NCBI GenBank assembly: GCA_036429605.1
Contig: JAVFKD010000015.1
Span: forward strand, 1,635,421 to 1,699,420
Length of the DNA stretch: 64,000 bases
From: Cladobotryum mycophilum
Taxonomy: Eukaryota > Ascomycota > Sordariomycetes > Hypocreales > Hypocreaceae
Reading direction: 5' to 3'
The position numbers and the translations under genes are program-made. Below the pieces are notes generated by a model that worked only from the letters and a program-made list of their open reading frames with translations, was not told where the DNA came from and ran no database searches. Position 1 is the stretch's first letter; each line of letters begins with the position of its first letter. This document shows, one piece after another, positions 12,309-24,802 of the stretch.

Positions 12309-12509
12309 TGGTGATGAGCGTTCACTATGGAGCAAAACCAGAATATTGGCGTACGAGTGGGCTATTAGCCACGATGAAGAATACCAAGGTTGCTCGGCTA
12401 CCTTTCTGGGATGCCTACTAATAGTGCGTGGTGCATGAAATTTGCGGGAGATCATGGCCCATTGATGCAAAAAGTCCAAGCATATTTTTGGATCAGCTTT
12501 ACGGTCGGT

Positions 12510-13184
12510 TCAACACCAAATCCACTCCCCATCGAGGCCCTGATACCTATGCTGGTTCCGCTCGGTGTCCCACACCATTTCTGCTAGGCCCACCGATCCG
12601 TACGTCTCGGCGTAGTATTTGGCAACCGCCATCATAGCGGAATCCGAAGGCATTACATCAAACCCGTTGTAATTGAGGCCTCGGATGTACTCAAAGCTCA
12701 AGGGCTGATTGGTCTGATTTACCATATATCTCACGAGTGCGGCAGCATCGGGGATATCAACGTTCTTGTTTCCTCGACGGTCTTGGGCATGTGCAACGCG
12801 GCGCATCTTACGTTCCAGCGCCCAATCAAGACGGCCTGCAAATATCAAGAGATTGGATCCCGTGTAGACATTGATACCCTGATCTACCGATTCGAGGAAT
12901 AAGTCGGTGCGTCGATCACGGGAAATGAACGTCTCCAGCTGCCGGTTGAGCCAGTCGGCTCCGAAACCGCCATCTTCAGCAACGTTCAAGACCGCCTCCT
13001 TGAATTCATCTGCATATTCTTTCACAGCTGCCAAGTTGGGGTCAAGCACACAGTCGATATCGTACGATGCTACACGATTGCGTAACAAGCAGACAGCTAG
13101 ACTCCCGCCAACTGAGATGAGCCTGATGGGTGTGACACTCATCAGCAGCTCGCTTTTAGCGATCTCAGCGTCCAGGAGAGTCAT
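12510..13184 (-). CDS. Nucleotidyltransferase-fold-like hypothetical protein
   Basis: A single exon of 224 aa. The N-terminal third contains SVGGSLAV (GGS at 26-28) followed 14 residues later by YDIDCVL (D42 and D44). A GG/GS pair followed by a DxD is the signature of the DNA polymerase beta-like nucleotidyltransferase fold, seen in MNT/AbiEii/DUF6036-type proteins. A central RLDWALERKMRRV...DIPDAAALVRY block resembles the helical part of those proteins. The C-terminal half (VWDTERN, LDGEW) appears to be fungus-specific. Whether the protein is an active transferase, and on what substrate, cannot be read. The start at 13184 is the first ATG of the conserved region; a further open frame upstream (to 13350) is out of frame. 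Confidence 0.65.
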   Translation of the reverse strand: MTLLDAEIAKSELLMSVTPIRLISVGGSLAVCLLRNRVASYDIDCVLDPNLAAVKEYADEFKEAVLNVAEDGGFGADWLNRQLETFISRDRRTDLFLESVDQGINVYTGSNLLIFAGRLDWALERKMRRVAHAQDRRGNKNVDIPDAAALVRYMVNQTNQPLSFEYIRGLNYNGFDVMPSDSAMMAVAKYYAETYGSVGLAEMVWDTERNQHRYQGLDGEWIWC

Positions 13185-14577
13185 GGCTTTTTGAAAACAC
13201 CGTTAGTTCGGAGCAGTTCATGGAGGATACCATTGTGTCAAATCCAACTGGGGAAATACCTCTTTGCATGGTGTCACAAGTCATGGGGTCCAGAGGTGAG
13301 ACATTTCGAGGTGGTGGTGTGCGCTGCAGGCTACTTGGAGAAGACGACATGGCGAAGAATCAGAGGCTACTGAAGATCTGAGTAATAGGATGTTGATGAC
13401 ATCCTAAGCCTCGGAATTGTTTAAAAGCGGGGGATGGGCGAGAGTCTAGTTCAAATGGAATGATTTGTAGCCGCCAACCGCTATCCAATCCCATCAATCC
13501 AATGCCAGGCGACTTGTAGCGATACAATAATGACGCACGACGCTGGTGCGCACACCGAACAACGGGCCAACCCAAACTACACGCCTATCGCTGGTCACCC
13601 TCTCCGATAAGAGAAGTCGGCAGCTGCTATTAACAATTAACAATAGCAGCTAGCACCAACAGGTTGCCAAGGTAACCCTACTAAATCCTAGCAATTGATG
13701 CTCTGCATCGTCACTTTGGCCATGGAACCCAACTTGTATCTATGGCAGGCCCCGCTGGTGTGAGTAAACATTGCCAGTTCCATGCCAGCGGTTAACTCAC
13801 TGCAACTTCCAGGGAGCAATGTGCTGGGGCAGTTTCCCCAAATTGAACATGATGTAATGTTGGTCACAAAGTCGTGATACAATACCCCTTCTCGATCCAA
13901 GCTTTTTTTTTCCTTGGCCAAGTAAACAAGACCATGGGTTCCCATCGCAGGGCCAGACCACGAATTACAAACCATGGGTCTTTATATCCTATTTACCGTA
14001 TTCCCCAGAGTTGATGCCTGACGGCTTTTCTTTCCACAATCTCGTCGGCTATGGTTCCTCATGGACCTTTGCTAAGTTAGAGACGGGAGAATGTAGTTTC
14101 TCACGACCGAGGCCAAGCATCCTATGAAAAGCAAATTCCCGTGACATTCGTGTAACTAGTGAGCGTGTCATGGTGAGCATAACAACTTACCATCAAGACG
14201 ATGACCTACATCAACTCCCAAAGTATAGAGTCACAAGCTGCACGCAGTTCCAAATTATCCAAAGGCTGCTTATATGATATTTGCATACCGTCTTATTCTC
14301 TTCCAATACCTTTGGCCTCTAGTGAAGTTGCACCAAGTAAGTGCCGTTCTCTACTGTTTAAAATAGGTGCTGGCATATGAAAGAATGGGATCAAAATTGG
14401 GCCCCACCTCTCCATGCGAAACGGCAGCGGGGTTATGGTAGAACTTTGAGGAAGTTCAATGGCACGGTAAGATTGCCCGTACTGCTCTTCTATAATAAAA
14501 AATAAATAAAACAATAAAACAATAAAAGAGTGTTCAAAAACAGCAAAAAGACAACATTCAGATGGCGTCTGGGACTT
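13185..14577. other. Spacer
   Basis: No supportable protein gene. Short frames on both strands are without motifs. The stretch lies between the nucleotidyltransferase-like gene and the tRNA. Confidence 0.5.
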
Positions 14578-14677
14578 TGCTCCCGGCAGGGCTTGAACCT
14601 GCGACCTTCGCATTACCAACACTAGATCTGGAGATCTGATATTAGTACGAAGCTCTAACCAACTGAGCTACGGAAGC
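14578..14677 (-). tRNA. tRNA-Ile (anticodon AAT) with 26-nt intron
   Basis: Read on the minus strand, the sequence folds as a complete tRNA. The acceptor stem GCTTCCG pairs with CGGGAGC (one T-G pair), with discriminator A at 14578. The D stem is GCTC/GAGC, the anticodon stem TCGTA/TGCGA, and the T arm GCAGG-TTCAAGC-CCTGC. The loop reads CT-AAT-A, so the anticodon is AAT (14641-14643), isoleucine. An intron occupies 14614-14639, one base 3' of the anticodon as is canonical for nuclear tRNA introns. It contains AGATC...GATCT, able to form a 5-bp hairpin. No CCA is encoded, as expected in eukaryotes. Confidence 0.92.
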
Positions 14678-16647
14678 CTTCTGAGTGTTTTTGGTTGAGA
14701 CTGATGGGCACGCAAACGGCTTACAAGGCTACAGGGTAAGTTGCGATTTGCCGGCAATGAGAAATAAGATGAGTTCGCGCTGAGTTGACGGTGGAAAAAT
14801 GATGCAATTGGTATTAATGAATATTATTTATTGCCTGACATTTCAAGTCTCATATTCTTGGGATGAAACTTTGGCGTCGCGGTTGTTGAGGACTGTTGGA
14901 CGCCAGGATGAAGCGCGATTCTGACTACTATGCTACCCTGTTCGTGGGCTGAGGGGGTATTGTCTTTAACACAAGGTGAGGGATATTAACTTGAGAACAC
15001 TGAGTGATCAAATGTAGATAAAAGTGAAGTAAAAAAGAATAAAATAAATAAAATAAAAAATAGAAGGAGGTTAGTCGCAAGGTGTTGGTCTTTGCAGCGC
15101 GCAGATGTGTAAATAAGGTAGCGGCATGTGGCTGACTATGATACTTGCCTTTTGCGTGTAGTGATCCCTGCTAGATTAGGAAACAACCATCTCTCATGAT
15201 ATTGACTTGGTTTATATTTGCAGCTACGACTTGTGTAGCTCATGTTTGTATAATTGTTACCAATACGTAAGACTCTTGTTGCAGCTTATAAAAGAGCATT
15301 CGTGATATACCATGGCAATTACACGAGGACCTTGCGCTCTCTTGTTATCCTCATCTATAAAGTCGCTTTCCTAAAACGCAACCGTGACACCCTTCAACAT
15401 CATCCAATCAAAGATGACAAGGGCGTAATGACGTATCCAGGCAATCTTCGGCATCTAATGCCCAATAACCCCCTCGTCCAATTTCTCCTTCATCATGACA
15501 ATATTGGAATCTCACGTTTCTGACTCCGTGGTCGATGCTCTTTCTTGAGTCAGCTTACACTACCTTGCGAACAAGGCCGCGCCTCAACTTGGTGAGAAGC
15601 GGATATCGTTTGACGGAATGATGTCGTGCACCGAATCCCGGAGTGATACGGGGGTCAGACGTTATGCTAGGTTAAAAGAATGAGATGATGATTGCGTGGA
15701 AGCTACTAGGTGGTTGCTTTTGTAGTTATGCATTGACTGGGTAGTCATGCAATGGCTGGGCATCTGATAGCATACCACCACTGCCAATGCTCCTAGAACG
15801 GAACGCATCGACACATGAATCTAGTATAGAAAGTACTATATTGATACCTGATTTGGTATTGACTAGTGAGATTTCCCATGTACAAATAAATCTCAAGTCC
15901 GGTACCATCTCACGAGGTTGTAGAATACAGGCAGTACGCTCTCGCTCATTGGTTTGATCCCGCAGGTCAAAGTAAACCCAGGCTCAATAGGCGAACATAA
16001 ATGATAACGGAACGACCCGAGAGGCCATGTTTCAAGCATAACCGAGCGGATGGGTGGGAAGGAGAGTGTGTGAGTTGACTTTAAAGTGCTGACAGAGTTC
16101 CCGCTCTCTCTCTTTCTCTCTCTCTCTGGGACCTGTTGGTAGGGCATGTGAGACATGATGACAGCCCTTTTAGGAAATATTTTGTTGGGTGGTGTTGGCT
16201 GGTAGTGCGTTTGTACGAAAAATATTATTGGTTCCTTGATGTATCGTTGGGACGACTTTGCAGAGTATTCTACTTTGTATATGTTTGGTTCAAGGAGGAA
16301 ATATCTGCGTGTATTGCATTGGACAAGCTTCTAGAAGCTTATCAAAAAACGGGGAGTCGTGTATCAGGATAAATAAGATTGTAGTAAAAAGAAAAAAGAA
16401 AAAAGAAAGACCAGTGACAGGAGCAAATACAAATGACATACTCAGAGATGGTTTCGAGACTTATGTTCATGTTCTTGTTTAATTAGATTTAATAAATCAT
16501 ACGGTATACACGGGCGTAGCTTCACGTCATCGAGAATATGATTCAGGAAGGGCTTCGATATGGCTAGATATAACACTGCAACACCCTGTTTCCCTTACCT
16601 TGGAGTTAACAAAGGTTCATCCTACGACCTTCTAAAACTCTACTCAA
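14678..16647. other. Spacer
   Basis: About 2 kb with no convincing gene on either strand. It contains a short CT microsatellite near 16100-16130 and A/T-rich segments near 15040 and 16385. Confidence 0.5.
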
Positions 16648-17892
16648 TTATACTCCCAGTTTGGCCAACGCTTCCTCAACTGCCCTCTTCCACTCCTCCA
16701 CCTTGTCCGCCCTCTGCCCCCTCGGACACACCTCCACCAGCGCCCTCACAAACCTCACCACCGTCCACACCGTCTCTACCACATCCGTTCCCTCTTCCCC
16801 TCCCTCCTCTCTCCCCCACCATTTAGGTACACCTCTCTCCTCCAGCTCTCGCTCAAAGAGACCTCTCAGCCTCTCCTTTTCCGCCGACGCCTCGTCACTA
16901 TACCGCCCATTCCAGAGAAACGCACGCACGGGATCCCACCGCAGCGCTGGGACGACGGTGGCAAATTCCCAGTCAAGAATGGCCGTGAGTCGCCCCTCGG
17001 GCGTGGCCATAACATTGGCAAAGTGCAAATCCTTGTGCGCTAGAACAAGCCTCGTCGAATCTAGGGAATCTGCAAGGCTGGGTACCTTGGCCATCAGGCC
17101 ATTCAGCCGGGGGATCAAGTCCCTTAGCCACGCGAGTGACGAGTGAACCCCAATGGCGTGCACGAAGCAACCCAGGTATCCTCGCACAAAATCGGAGTGC
17201 GAATCATATGGCCCGCCGGGGTTCAGGCTGTCGATGGACTCTCCCTCGGGCCACATGTCGGCTATATCAGGCGCAAACCAAAAGGTATCTTCTAGAACCG
17301 GGCCAGGAACAACGCCGTCTCCATCTCCATCTCCATCTCCATTGAGCCGCAGCCCTCCCACGTGGTGCCATTCATGCCTATTCATCTCGACGAGCACGTC
17401 CGTCAACTGCCTCACCAATCGGAGCTTTGCCTCCTCATCCAGGGTCGGATACATCCTATCCACACTCGTGCCCCTCGCCTTTTCTAGAAGCGTAAACTCG
17501 TGCCCAATGGCGTTATCCGACGAGTCGTCGAAGCGCACCACGGCTGGCACAGGGATGCTCGGGCTATGCTCCCGTATCCATTTCATGACAGCCACCTCGT
17601 TGGCCGTCTTCCTCCGGGGCACGTGGCCGCCCGACACGCGGAGCACCAGTGTCACGGAGCCATCCTCGTTGGCTGCTGCCGCTGTCGCCGCCACCGCCGC
17701 CGCCTTTTCTTCTGCTATCTCTTCGGCGCACGAACCAGCAAAGTGTACAAAGTAGATGGAATGGAATTCAGCCGTCACTTGTACCGGCTCAATGGCTTCC
17801 GGGCATGGCAGACGGAGCGATGTGATGAGGGCGCGAATAGCGTCTTCAGATAGTGCCGGAGGTAGATGAGCCTTGTTATTAGCCTCGCCCAT
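16648..17892 (-). CDS. Phosphotransferase (APH family), protein-kinase-like fold
   Basis: A single exon of 414 aa. It carries the APH/choline-kinase active-site signature HKDLHFAN (286-293: catalytic Asp288, metal-ligand Asn293) and the following metal-binding LDWEF (Asp307), the equivalents of Brenner's motif and DFG. The N-lobe has VTLVLRVSGG (about 80-89) and a conserved Glu in the NEVAVMKW helix (about 99). Such proteins phosphorylate small molecules; the fungal APH group is large and mostly unassigned, so neither antibiotic resistance nor any particular substrate should be assumed. A (GD)n stretch at about 185-193 is encoded by a CCATCT hexanucleotide repeat (17317-17341) and probably varies in length. 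The C-terminal 40 residues contain a Trp/Val-rich helix. Confidence 0.85.
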   Translation of the reverse strand: MGEANNKAHLPPALSEDAIRALITSLRLPCPEAIEPVQVTAEFHSIYFVHFAGSCAEEIAEEKAAAVAATAAAANEDGSVTLVLRVSGGHVPRRKTANEVAVMKWIREHSPSIPVPAVVRFDDSSDNAIGHEFTLLEKARGTSVDRMYPTLDEEAKLRLVRQLTDVLVEMNRHEWHHVGGLRLNGDGDGDGDGVVPGPVLEDTFWFAPDIADMWPEGESIDSLNPGGPYDSHSDFVRGYLGCFVHAIGVHSSLAWLRDLIPRLNGLMAKVPSLADSLDSTRLVLAHKDLHFANVMATPEGRLTAILDWEFATVVPALRWDPVRAFLWNGRYSDEASAEKERLRGLFERELEERGVPKWWGREEGGEEGTDVVETVWTVVRFVRALVEVCPRGQRADKVEEWKRAVEEALAKLGV

Positions 17893-19863
17893 TGTTTGAA
17901 TCTTGTTCTGTCTCTCTGTCTACAGTGGCTTGATTATCGTTTCTGAATTAAAAATGTTAGGCGCTTTATTTTATTTTATTTTATTTTGGTTGGTTTTGTT
18001 TCAGATGATGATATGTAGGTCAATAGAATGATGAGCTAGTGCACGTAGAAAAGAAAAAAATGGCGTGAGGTCGGGTGCATTAGAAGCAAATGGATTCATC
18101 CATCGATTAATTAATTAATTAATTAATTTATCCATCAATTTCTTAATTCATTCAATCATTAATCAAGGCACTAAATATATCACCTCATCCCATGCAAAAC
18201 ATGTCCATCAATCAAAAACATAAACCAACATGATACGAACAAATACATCCGAAGTTCCGAGAATCTGTCTAATTGAATAAGAAACAGAAGGAAATAATAA
18301 TAAGAATAAAAAATACAACCCCCCCAAGTAGAAAAAGGCCGAAATTTGGCCCCCAATAGCGTTTCTGCATATAGGTAGTTCGAGACAATGTATCACTGCC
18401 CGTCACTCTTCCCCTCCGTAAAGGACTGAGAGACAAGGAGACAAGAGACAGAGACAGAGACACCTAAATGACGATGGATGGATGCATGGATGGAGGGGGG
18501 ACTAAAAGAGCGGTATGGCAGAAAGAACAATTTTGCATTAGATCTAATTTATCAACAGAAGCAAAGAAAAGAGGTACATCTGCAAGGGAGACACCATAAA
18601 CAAGTAAATCCCCCTCCCCCCATGAGCCAAGAGTGGGAGATCAAAAATGATATCATATACATGGGGAGGGAAGGGGGCGCGTTGCAAGTTCAAAAAGCAA
18701 GAATGAAACAAGTCACTTATCATGCATGTCCGCCGCCCCTTGCAGCAAACCGAGGCGTGTGCAAGGCGGGCAATCGAACTAACACCAACAACACCCAACA
18801 TGATGCTCTAAGTACATCCATACATCCATGAACCATGAACTGTCTATCCTATCCAGCTATTTCCAGCCCGGCCGGCAAAAAAAGAGAGCCCATTCTTCTT
18901 CTTCTTCTTCTCCTCCTCCTTCTTTCTGGTAGTCTCCGCCCACCAGTTCCTGAATAATTTGAGCCTCAATACGACCTTACAAGACACAGGATCAACCCTT
19001 TTTCTTGCTTGGTATGTACTTGTATTCGTGTATGTGGCGTTCTGACATGTCTCATATCAGACATGTCCCTGTTTCTTACTCAGAACCCGGCAAGAAAAAA
19101 GAGGAAGCCATTCATGCACATCATATCATATAAAACAAACAAAAAAGAAACAATAAAACAGCAAACAAGTCAACTGATCTCCTCCAACCCTACCATTTTT
19201 AGCCTATTAGTACAAAGGCCAAGTATTTGCGGGGGTGGGTTAATCTTGCATGGTTGTTAGTATTGCCCCCATTCAGCCCCCTCGCCTCGTCTCGCCTCGC
19301 CTTCTCTTGTGTTGGCGGGATTTCCGAGCCGAAGCAAGGGAGAACTGAATCGTTGTTGTTTTTGTTTTTGTACGTTTCGCCTGTTGGCTCTAACCTCTCC
19401 CCTCCTCTCCCTTCACTGCTTGGCGCGGGATGGTTTCACCCATTAATCACTCAACTGACATCGTTTCACTTATACGACATTGCACACATCAGGTTTTTCT
19501 TGTTTTACAGCTCCTTCATTTTTACTAATATTGTTTCGCCCGTTCGTTTCCATCAACAGACAGACAGACCTATTACTCCTTGCTCATGGGGTATTTCATG
19601 CTAATCAGACAAAAGTAAACAGCCTCCCACATTGGTGACGTAAATAAATAAAAAAAGAAATAGTGTGTGTAAAAAGAAAGAAAAAAGTGCCACCGATATA
19701 TCCGATACAGGTAAAATAAAAAATAAGATGCCTCACCCACGTAGTTCACATGAAAAGAAAAGAAAACGGCTCGTATAGAGAGAGCGAGTGAGTGACTGAG
19801 TAAGTGTGATTGATCCATCATACAGCGCCAAGTGTGTTGCCACAGTTTTTGTCTTGTCTCGTC
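17893..19863. other. Spacer with simple repeats
   Basis: No gene is supported. It contains (TTTTA)n at 17965-17987 and (TTAA)n at 18106-18129, then CT/TTC-rich segments around 18895-19400. The last few hundred bases probably include the 3' UTR of the gene beginning at 21995. Confidence 0.5.
18106..18129. repeat. (TTAA)n microsatellite
   Basis: About six tandem copies of the tetranucleotide. Confidence 0.9.
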
Positions 19864-21995
19864 TTAGCAGACATAAGCTGCTTCTTCGGATATTCGTACA
19901 ATCTCACAGAGACTGCGCAAGAATAGCATGTCATTATCCTCGGTCTCCATCTCCATCATCCTGTCATCCCCTGATCCACTTTCGGCCATTAGTCGTGCCG
20001 TAGCAATTAGTCGCCGAATGCATCGTAATAATTCTGTTTGAATGCTCCTGAGAGCTGCGTCATTGTTTGAGTGACCCGTGACCATCGAGCTTAACCTCTT
20101 GGTGGCTCGGTTCGCCGCCCCCATGGATGCCACACTGGGAGAGTGACTCAAGCCAAGCAATGATGCTGCCTTCTTTGGAATATCATCCGCGTCGTTGGTA
20201 CGCGATCGCCCGTAAGGTGAAGGCTGTGGGTTGCGGGCAACAAGCGCCGAGACGTAGTTGTAAGCCAGGATATGAGAGTAAAGTGCGTCGCAAATGTAGT
20301 CGGAACAGTATCCGAAAACATTTTTTAGGGACGCCCATGGCTTTGGTGCGTCGAGCGTGACCGAGCTGGGGGACTGCAGGCTGCTCCCCAAGGAGCTGTG
20401 CGAACCTCGCTGCTTTTGTGCCGAAGACTGTGACCCACGCTTGACAACCCTTCGCCACAACGACTTTTTGTTGACAATAATGGGTGGAGGAGATTGTGGT
20501 GGGGTGGCTAAAAGGGAGGGCTCAGCGCTGGGCTGCCGAACCTTTCTCGAGTAGGATCGAATTGTCTCAATGGTAAGGCTGGAAGAAAGCAGCATAGTCT
20601 CGGGGAAACAAGTCGTGGAAATCCTCAAAGTCTCGATGGCATCGGGCGGTAGAGGTACTATTCTGGCCAGCTCATCGCCTTGAAAAGGCAATACGAAAGG
20701 CTGTGTACTGCCATTGAGCCATGTTTGGACGCTGGGGAGTGGCGAAGGGGGCGGCGAAGGGCGAATGTAAATAGTGTTGCGCCTAGGACCCAACGATTGT
20801 TGATCAATGGGAGATACCAGGTCATCATCGTAGTCAGAGTATACGTCCCTGGTTACCCTTGATTCTGGCATAGAGGCCCGGCTCAGCACAGGGCTTGAAA
20901 TATCCTCAGGAACACGGCCATTGTTGGTGCGCACAGGATAACGCCGGGTTGACTGTTGGCGTGAGGGAGGATTGTGATGCATATCCAACGGCGGAGGGAA
21001 TCCGGTAATGTCCTTGGGATCCAGAGGTTCATGCTTTGCAACAGACTTGGCCGGCGATGATCGCCATGTTTCAGCAATTGACCTGGCGGGTTGATGCCTC
21101 TGGGATGGGAGGGGGTGGTTCCGCCGATTGAATGCGATTTTCGGTGCAAGAGACGGTTGATATTCTGTGGCTCACAGAAATCGTCCTGGTATACCTGGGC
21201 ATCCAATCCATCCGATGTGGGCGGGGTAGGCGGTCGGGGGGAAAGCGATGAAAGATTGAAGTCATGTGAATCTCCCTCCTCCTCGCCGTCAGACTCAACC
21301 TCAATCCAGCTTCTCTCGCGGCGAGGCCCGTCTGGTGATCGAGAGCTTTTAGATGAGGGCCTCCAGCTCGATGATGCCAAGGATGTCGCATTCGTCACAA
21401 TTGACTGCTCGCGCATACGGAATGACGAAGGGCCGGCGTCATACGATGCCTCAGTCCCCGTCAATGAATCTAGATCAGATGCTGTCTCGTCACACTTGAG
21501 CGCTTCTTGCTGGTCCAAGAAGGAAACCATTGAACTCCGCTCCTCAATAGCACCGAGAGATTGCACGCGCAAGGACGCGGTGCGGTATGGTGACGACATT
21601 CTGGGAGGGAATGCCATGGCTGCCGACCTGTAATCAGTCATGATGGTGGGAATAGGTGCCCCCGACGTCATGCTCCTCGCCTCAAAGACCGACTTGGACA
21701 ACTCCAGGTCTCGCGCCAACAGCTCGGGTAGCAAATCGTCAACCCTAGGTTCCATGCCCTCTTCTAGAGGTAAATTGGTCCTGGGACTCGGGCAAGTCGG
21801 TGTTAGTGTAAGTGGCAGCAAACCCTTCATGCTCGAGACTGATCTTCGTGTATGCAGATGTGGGGTCTTCCTGGTCGGTGCGCTTTCTGTTGAATCGGTG
21901 GCACGTTCTCGAGATCCAATCGGCGAGGTTGAGATGGGCAAACCAACCACGGGCATTGAGACTGGTTCTTCTTCACGGCCTGCAGAGGGCATCAA
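19864..21995 (-). CDS. Large Ser/Pro-rich conserved-type hypothetical protein, frame change at a C5 run
   Basis: Two overlapping minus-strand frames belong to one gene. The first (from ATG 21995) is open to 20883 but becomes unnatural near 21110. The second is open from about 21160 to the stop at 19864. One extra C in the coding-strand C5 run at 21111-21115 gives a single protein of about 710 aa; a 95-nt GT-AG intron (21100-21194, donor GTATAC, acceptor CCCAG) is an alternative giving about 678 aa. The N-terminal two thirds is low-complexity and rich in Ser, Pro and charged residues, suggesting a disordered regulatory protein. The C-terminal region (about 20330-19870) is better ordered, with aromatic-rich SLKNVFGYCSDYICDALYS and helical LRCIRRLIATARLMAE segments. 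No known domain was recognised. Confidence 0.65.
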
Positions 21996-24802
21996 AGACT
22001 GAAGCCTTGCCTAGGAACCCAAGCTCGGTGGGGTGCCGTCCGTGTTATATATATCGGATGTGCAACCGCCGGCGGGGAGGAAGCAGTAGCCAGCGGGCTG
22101 TGGCATAGGCGACAGTAGAGGCGAGATGACACAACAAGTACAGTCAGAAACAGGGGAGAGAGAATTCCTATTATTATCAAGGGAGAGCGGTGACATAAAA
22201 AAGGAAGGGAGAGAGACGTCTTTCTGGCCGTGTGGGCTAGACAATGGTAAAGAGTATCAGAGACACAGTCGCACCGGCGACTCAAGGTGGTAGATCCAGC
22301 ACATGCATTGGCAAGACGAGCTAGTCCAGAAGGGTAGTGACACAGCAGGAAACTTTCAGAATGGTGGCGATAGGGTCTCAAGAGGGGTGGCAGCGGGCTT
22401 GGCTTAGTGGCTCTAGAAGAAGCAAATCCATGACGGAGAAGGTGGGCAAGGGCAAAAAGCAACATGGCAAGCATTTAGGGTGGAGGAGGGCGTCGTTAGA
22501 CCGAGACCTATTGACTGCGAAGGGGGAACCATGACTTGACACTGGCAGGAAAAAGCAACGAATAGTGCCAACCGCTCGAGGTCAAAGCTTGGGATACCCG
22601 CATTGCCATGCATATCGGGAAGTTGAATGCACGAACGACCCGCGTCTCTCGTACGTTTCCCTGTGAGCTGTCGCCTCGGCGAGAGGTAGAAGGCGAGGGA
22701 GACCTGGGGGAAAAAGGCTCAAGGCGTGCTCAGCTAGAGCTTTTGCTACCGAACCCAGCATATGCATGCACCTTGTTAGATTCCATCACCTGCTCATCCC
22801 TTACTTTGTCGTTTCTTCTCCCTTTGAGCAAGGGGCAATGTGAAAACAGCTACTGGTTGCATACCTAGTGGTTCGTGATCTGTAGGCATGTGCGTGTAAG
22901 AGCGTCTAGCCCAGCACATCCACAGATGTGCAGTTCGTACGCCCGCCAGATTGCAGTGCACCGGGATGACCTAAGTAGACAAGATAAATGCAAAAATCTT
23001 GGGACTTGCGTTTTTGGTGCAAACCATGTTGCACCCTATGGAACCCGCACATCTGGTTTGACCGAATCACCGCCCTCGTCTTTCGAGACAAGGGAAGCGG
23101 CACGTTTAATGAGAAGATGACCAGTTTCCCGGATACTGGCATCTTCGCGGTCCCTGGCGAGCTGGAGCGAGGACTTCCTCGTGTGACCCCAGTCTCGGCC
23201 CCCAGAAACAGTAGGACCGGGTCTTGGAAGATGATCGAATATCTTGGGTATGGGTCGTTGACCATCAGTCGCCCTGGTGGCTGAGACTGGCGTCAAAAAC
23301 GGAGCCCCTTGGAGAGCAGTCATGGTTGATGATTGTCTCTCGAACTCCTTCAGGCCAGGGTAGCAACGTGGCTCTCCGGTTCCTGGCTACTTCGGTTGAG
23401 CTGAACTGCCTTGTAGGTTGTGTGATCAGATACAAGGCTATGTACGAATTGGGTACCTGGCCTGACTAAAGGACAGATACTTGTAGGATTCCGTGCGAGA
23501 CGTGGAGAAGGAGAAAAAAGAACGGGAAAAAGAAAAAGTATCGACTTTGTTTCTAGACTTGTTGCCTTGGACGGTTCATTGTTTTGAAACTCTTCTCCGA
23601 AGATTATCGCTGGAGATATCCTGTCTTCTCCCTGCAGTAGTCTATGCTGTGGAACGCAGTAATTTGACTCTGCCTTGGCTACAGACGAAGCAAGGGCGAG
23701 AGCAAGAATGGGTGACGTCGAGATGGAAGGGAGAGGGAGAAGCGTGACCCCCGTCAGGACGCAAGGGAGTCGGATTTGCTGTTGTCAATAGGTATAAGAT
23801 GCAAGGTATCATGAGCAATCAAAGCCATAGAGGGTCCCCGCAGACCTGACTGCTAAAGATGGAGGATTGACAAGACGTTTGATTGAGCCGTTGTTGATGC
23901 TAAAGCCAAAGCTGCTTAGAACGGTGGAGATGATGAATTATGACAGCGGACGAGAAAAAGAGACAGGGCGGCATGGTTTGATGATGGGCTTCTGTTAGAC
24001 TCTTGTTTTAGCGTTGACAGTGATGCCTAAAACGTTCAACGGCACGCTAGTCTCGCCGTATTGGAACCTATGGAGGGGTCATTCAGTGGCTCTAGGGATC
24101 CTTTAGAGGGGATGGACCCTCTGAAGGAAACGGGCATCCATCCATTTTCAATGGACCTCTTATTATTATTATTATTACCGTAATCCAATGTCAATGTCCA
24201 CGGGCACCATACTTGAAGGGAGCGTTTGGGTAACATCTTCGGAGACAGAGACAACCGAGTACAACTGCCTCCACATGGACTGCACGTTCCTCAGCGTCGT
24301 ATCGTTCGGACAGCGGCTCTAAACCAAAGTCCAGCCCAGTCCAGTTGAGTCTAGTCCACCTTACAATATCGTATAGAGAGAAAGTAATTTCTTTTCTTTT
24401 TTGTTTCTGGGCAGCCGTTTTTTTTTAGGGGCTCAAGGTCAGAAAGTGTTTTGCAGGAGAAAAAGTGAGTGAAGTGCACGTGTGATTGGAGGTACCCCTG
24501 GTACTTCCGCGATACATGGTGTGTCCCGCATATGTGGCTTATCGTATCGTTCCTTTTCAAACAAAATCTTCTCTGCAGCTGCTCCGTACTCTGTACAGCG
24601 TACCGCACCGCACCGCCCTGCATAGCTGCTGGCTCGCCTAGACTTACAACTACTGCTATAATACAGGGCTACTGCAACTGTATGTAGGCGTCTGAGCGCT
24701 ACACAGGCACCGTTGACTGTACGCTGTTGCAATTTCTTTTTGAAACTCACAAGCCTGCATCGTTGCTCCAACCATCATCGCCAAATCCATCCACACCTCA
24801 TC
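21996..24802. other. Spacer, likely shared upstream region
   Basis: This 2.8 kb lies upstream of both the minus-strand Ser/Pro-rich gene and the plus-strand IPI3. CT-rich sequence on the minus strand just above 22000 is probably a leader. A (TTA)n run lies near 24163-24177. No convincing coding exon was found. Confidence 0.5.

Noticed and set aside
17153..17755. 200-codon plus-strand frame opposite the APH gene
   Set aside because: It is antisense to a gene with clear catalytic motifs and has no features of its own.
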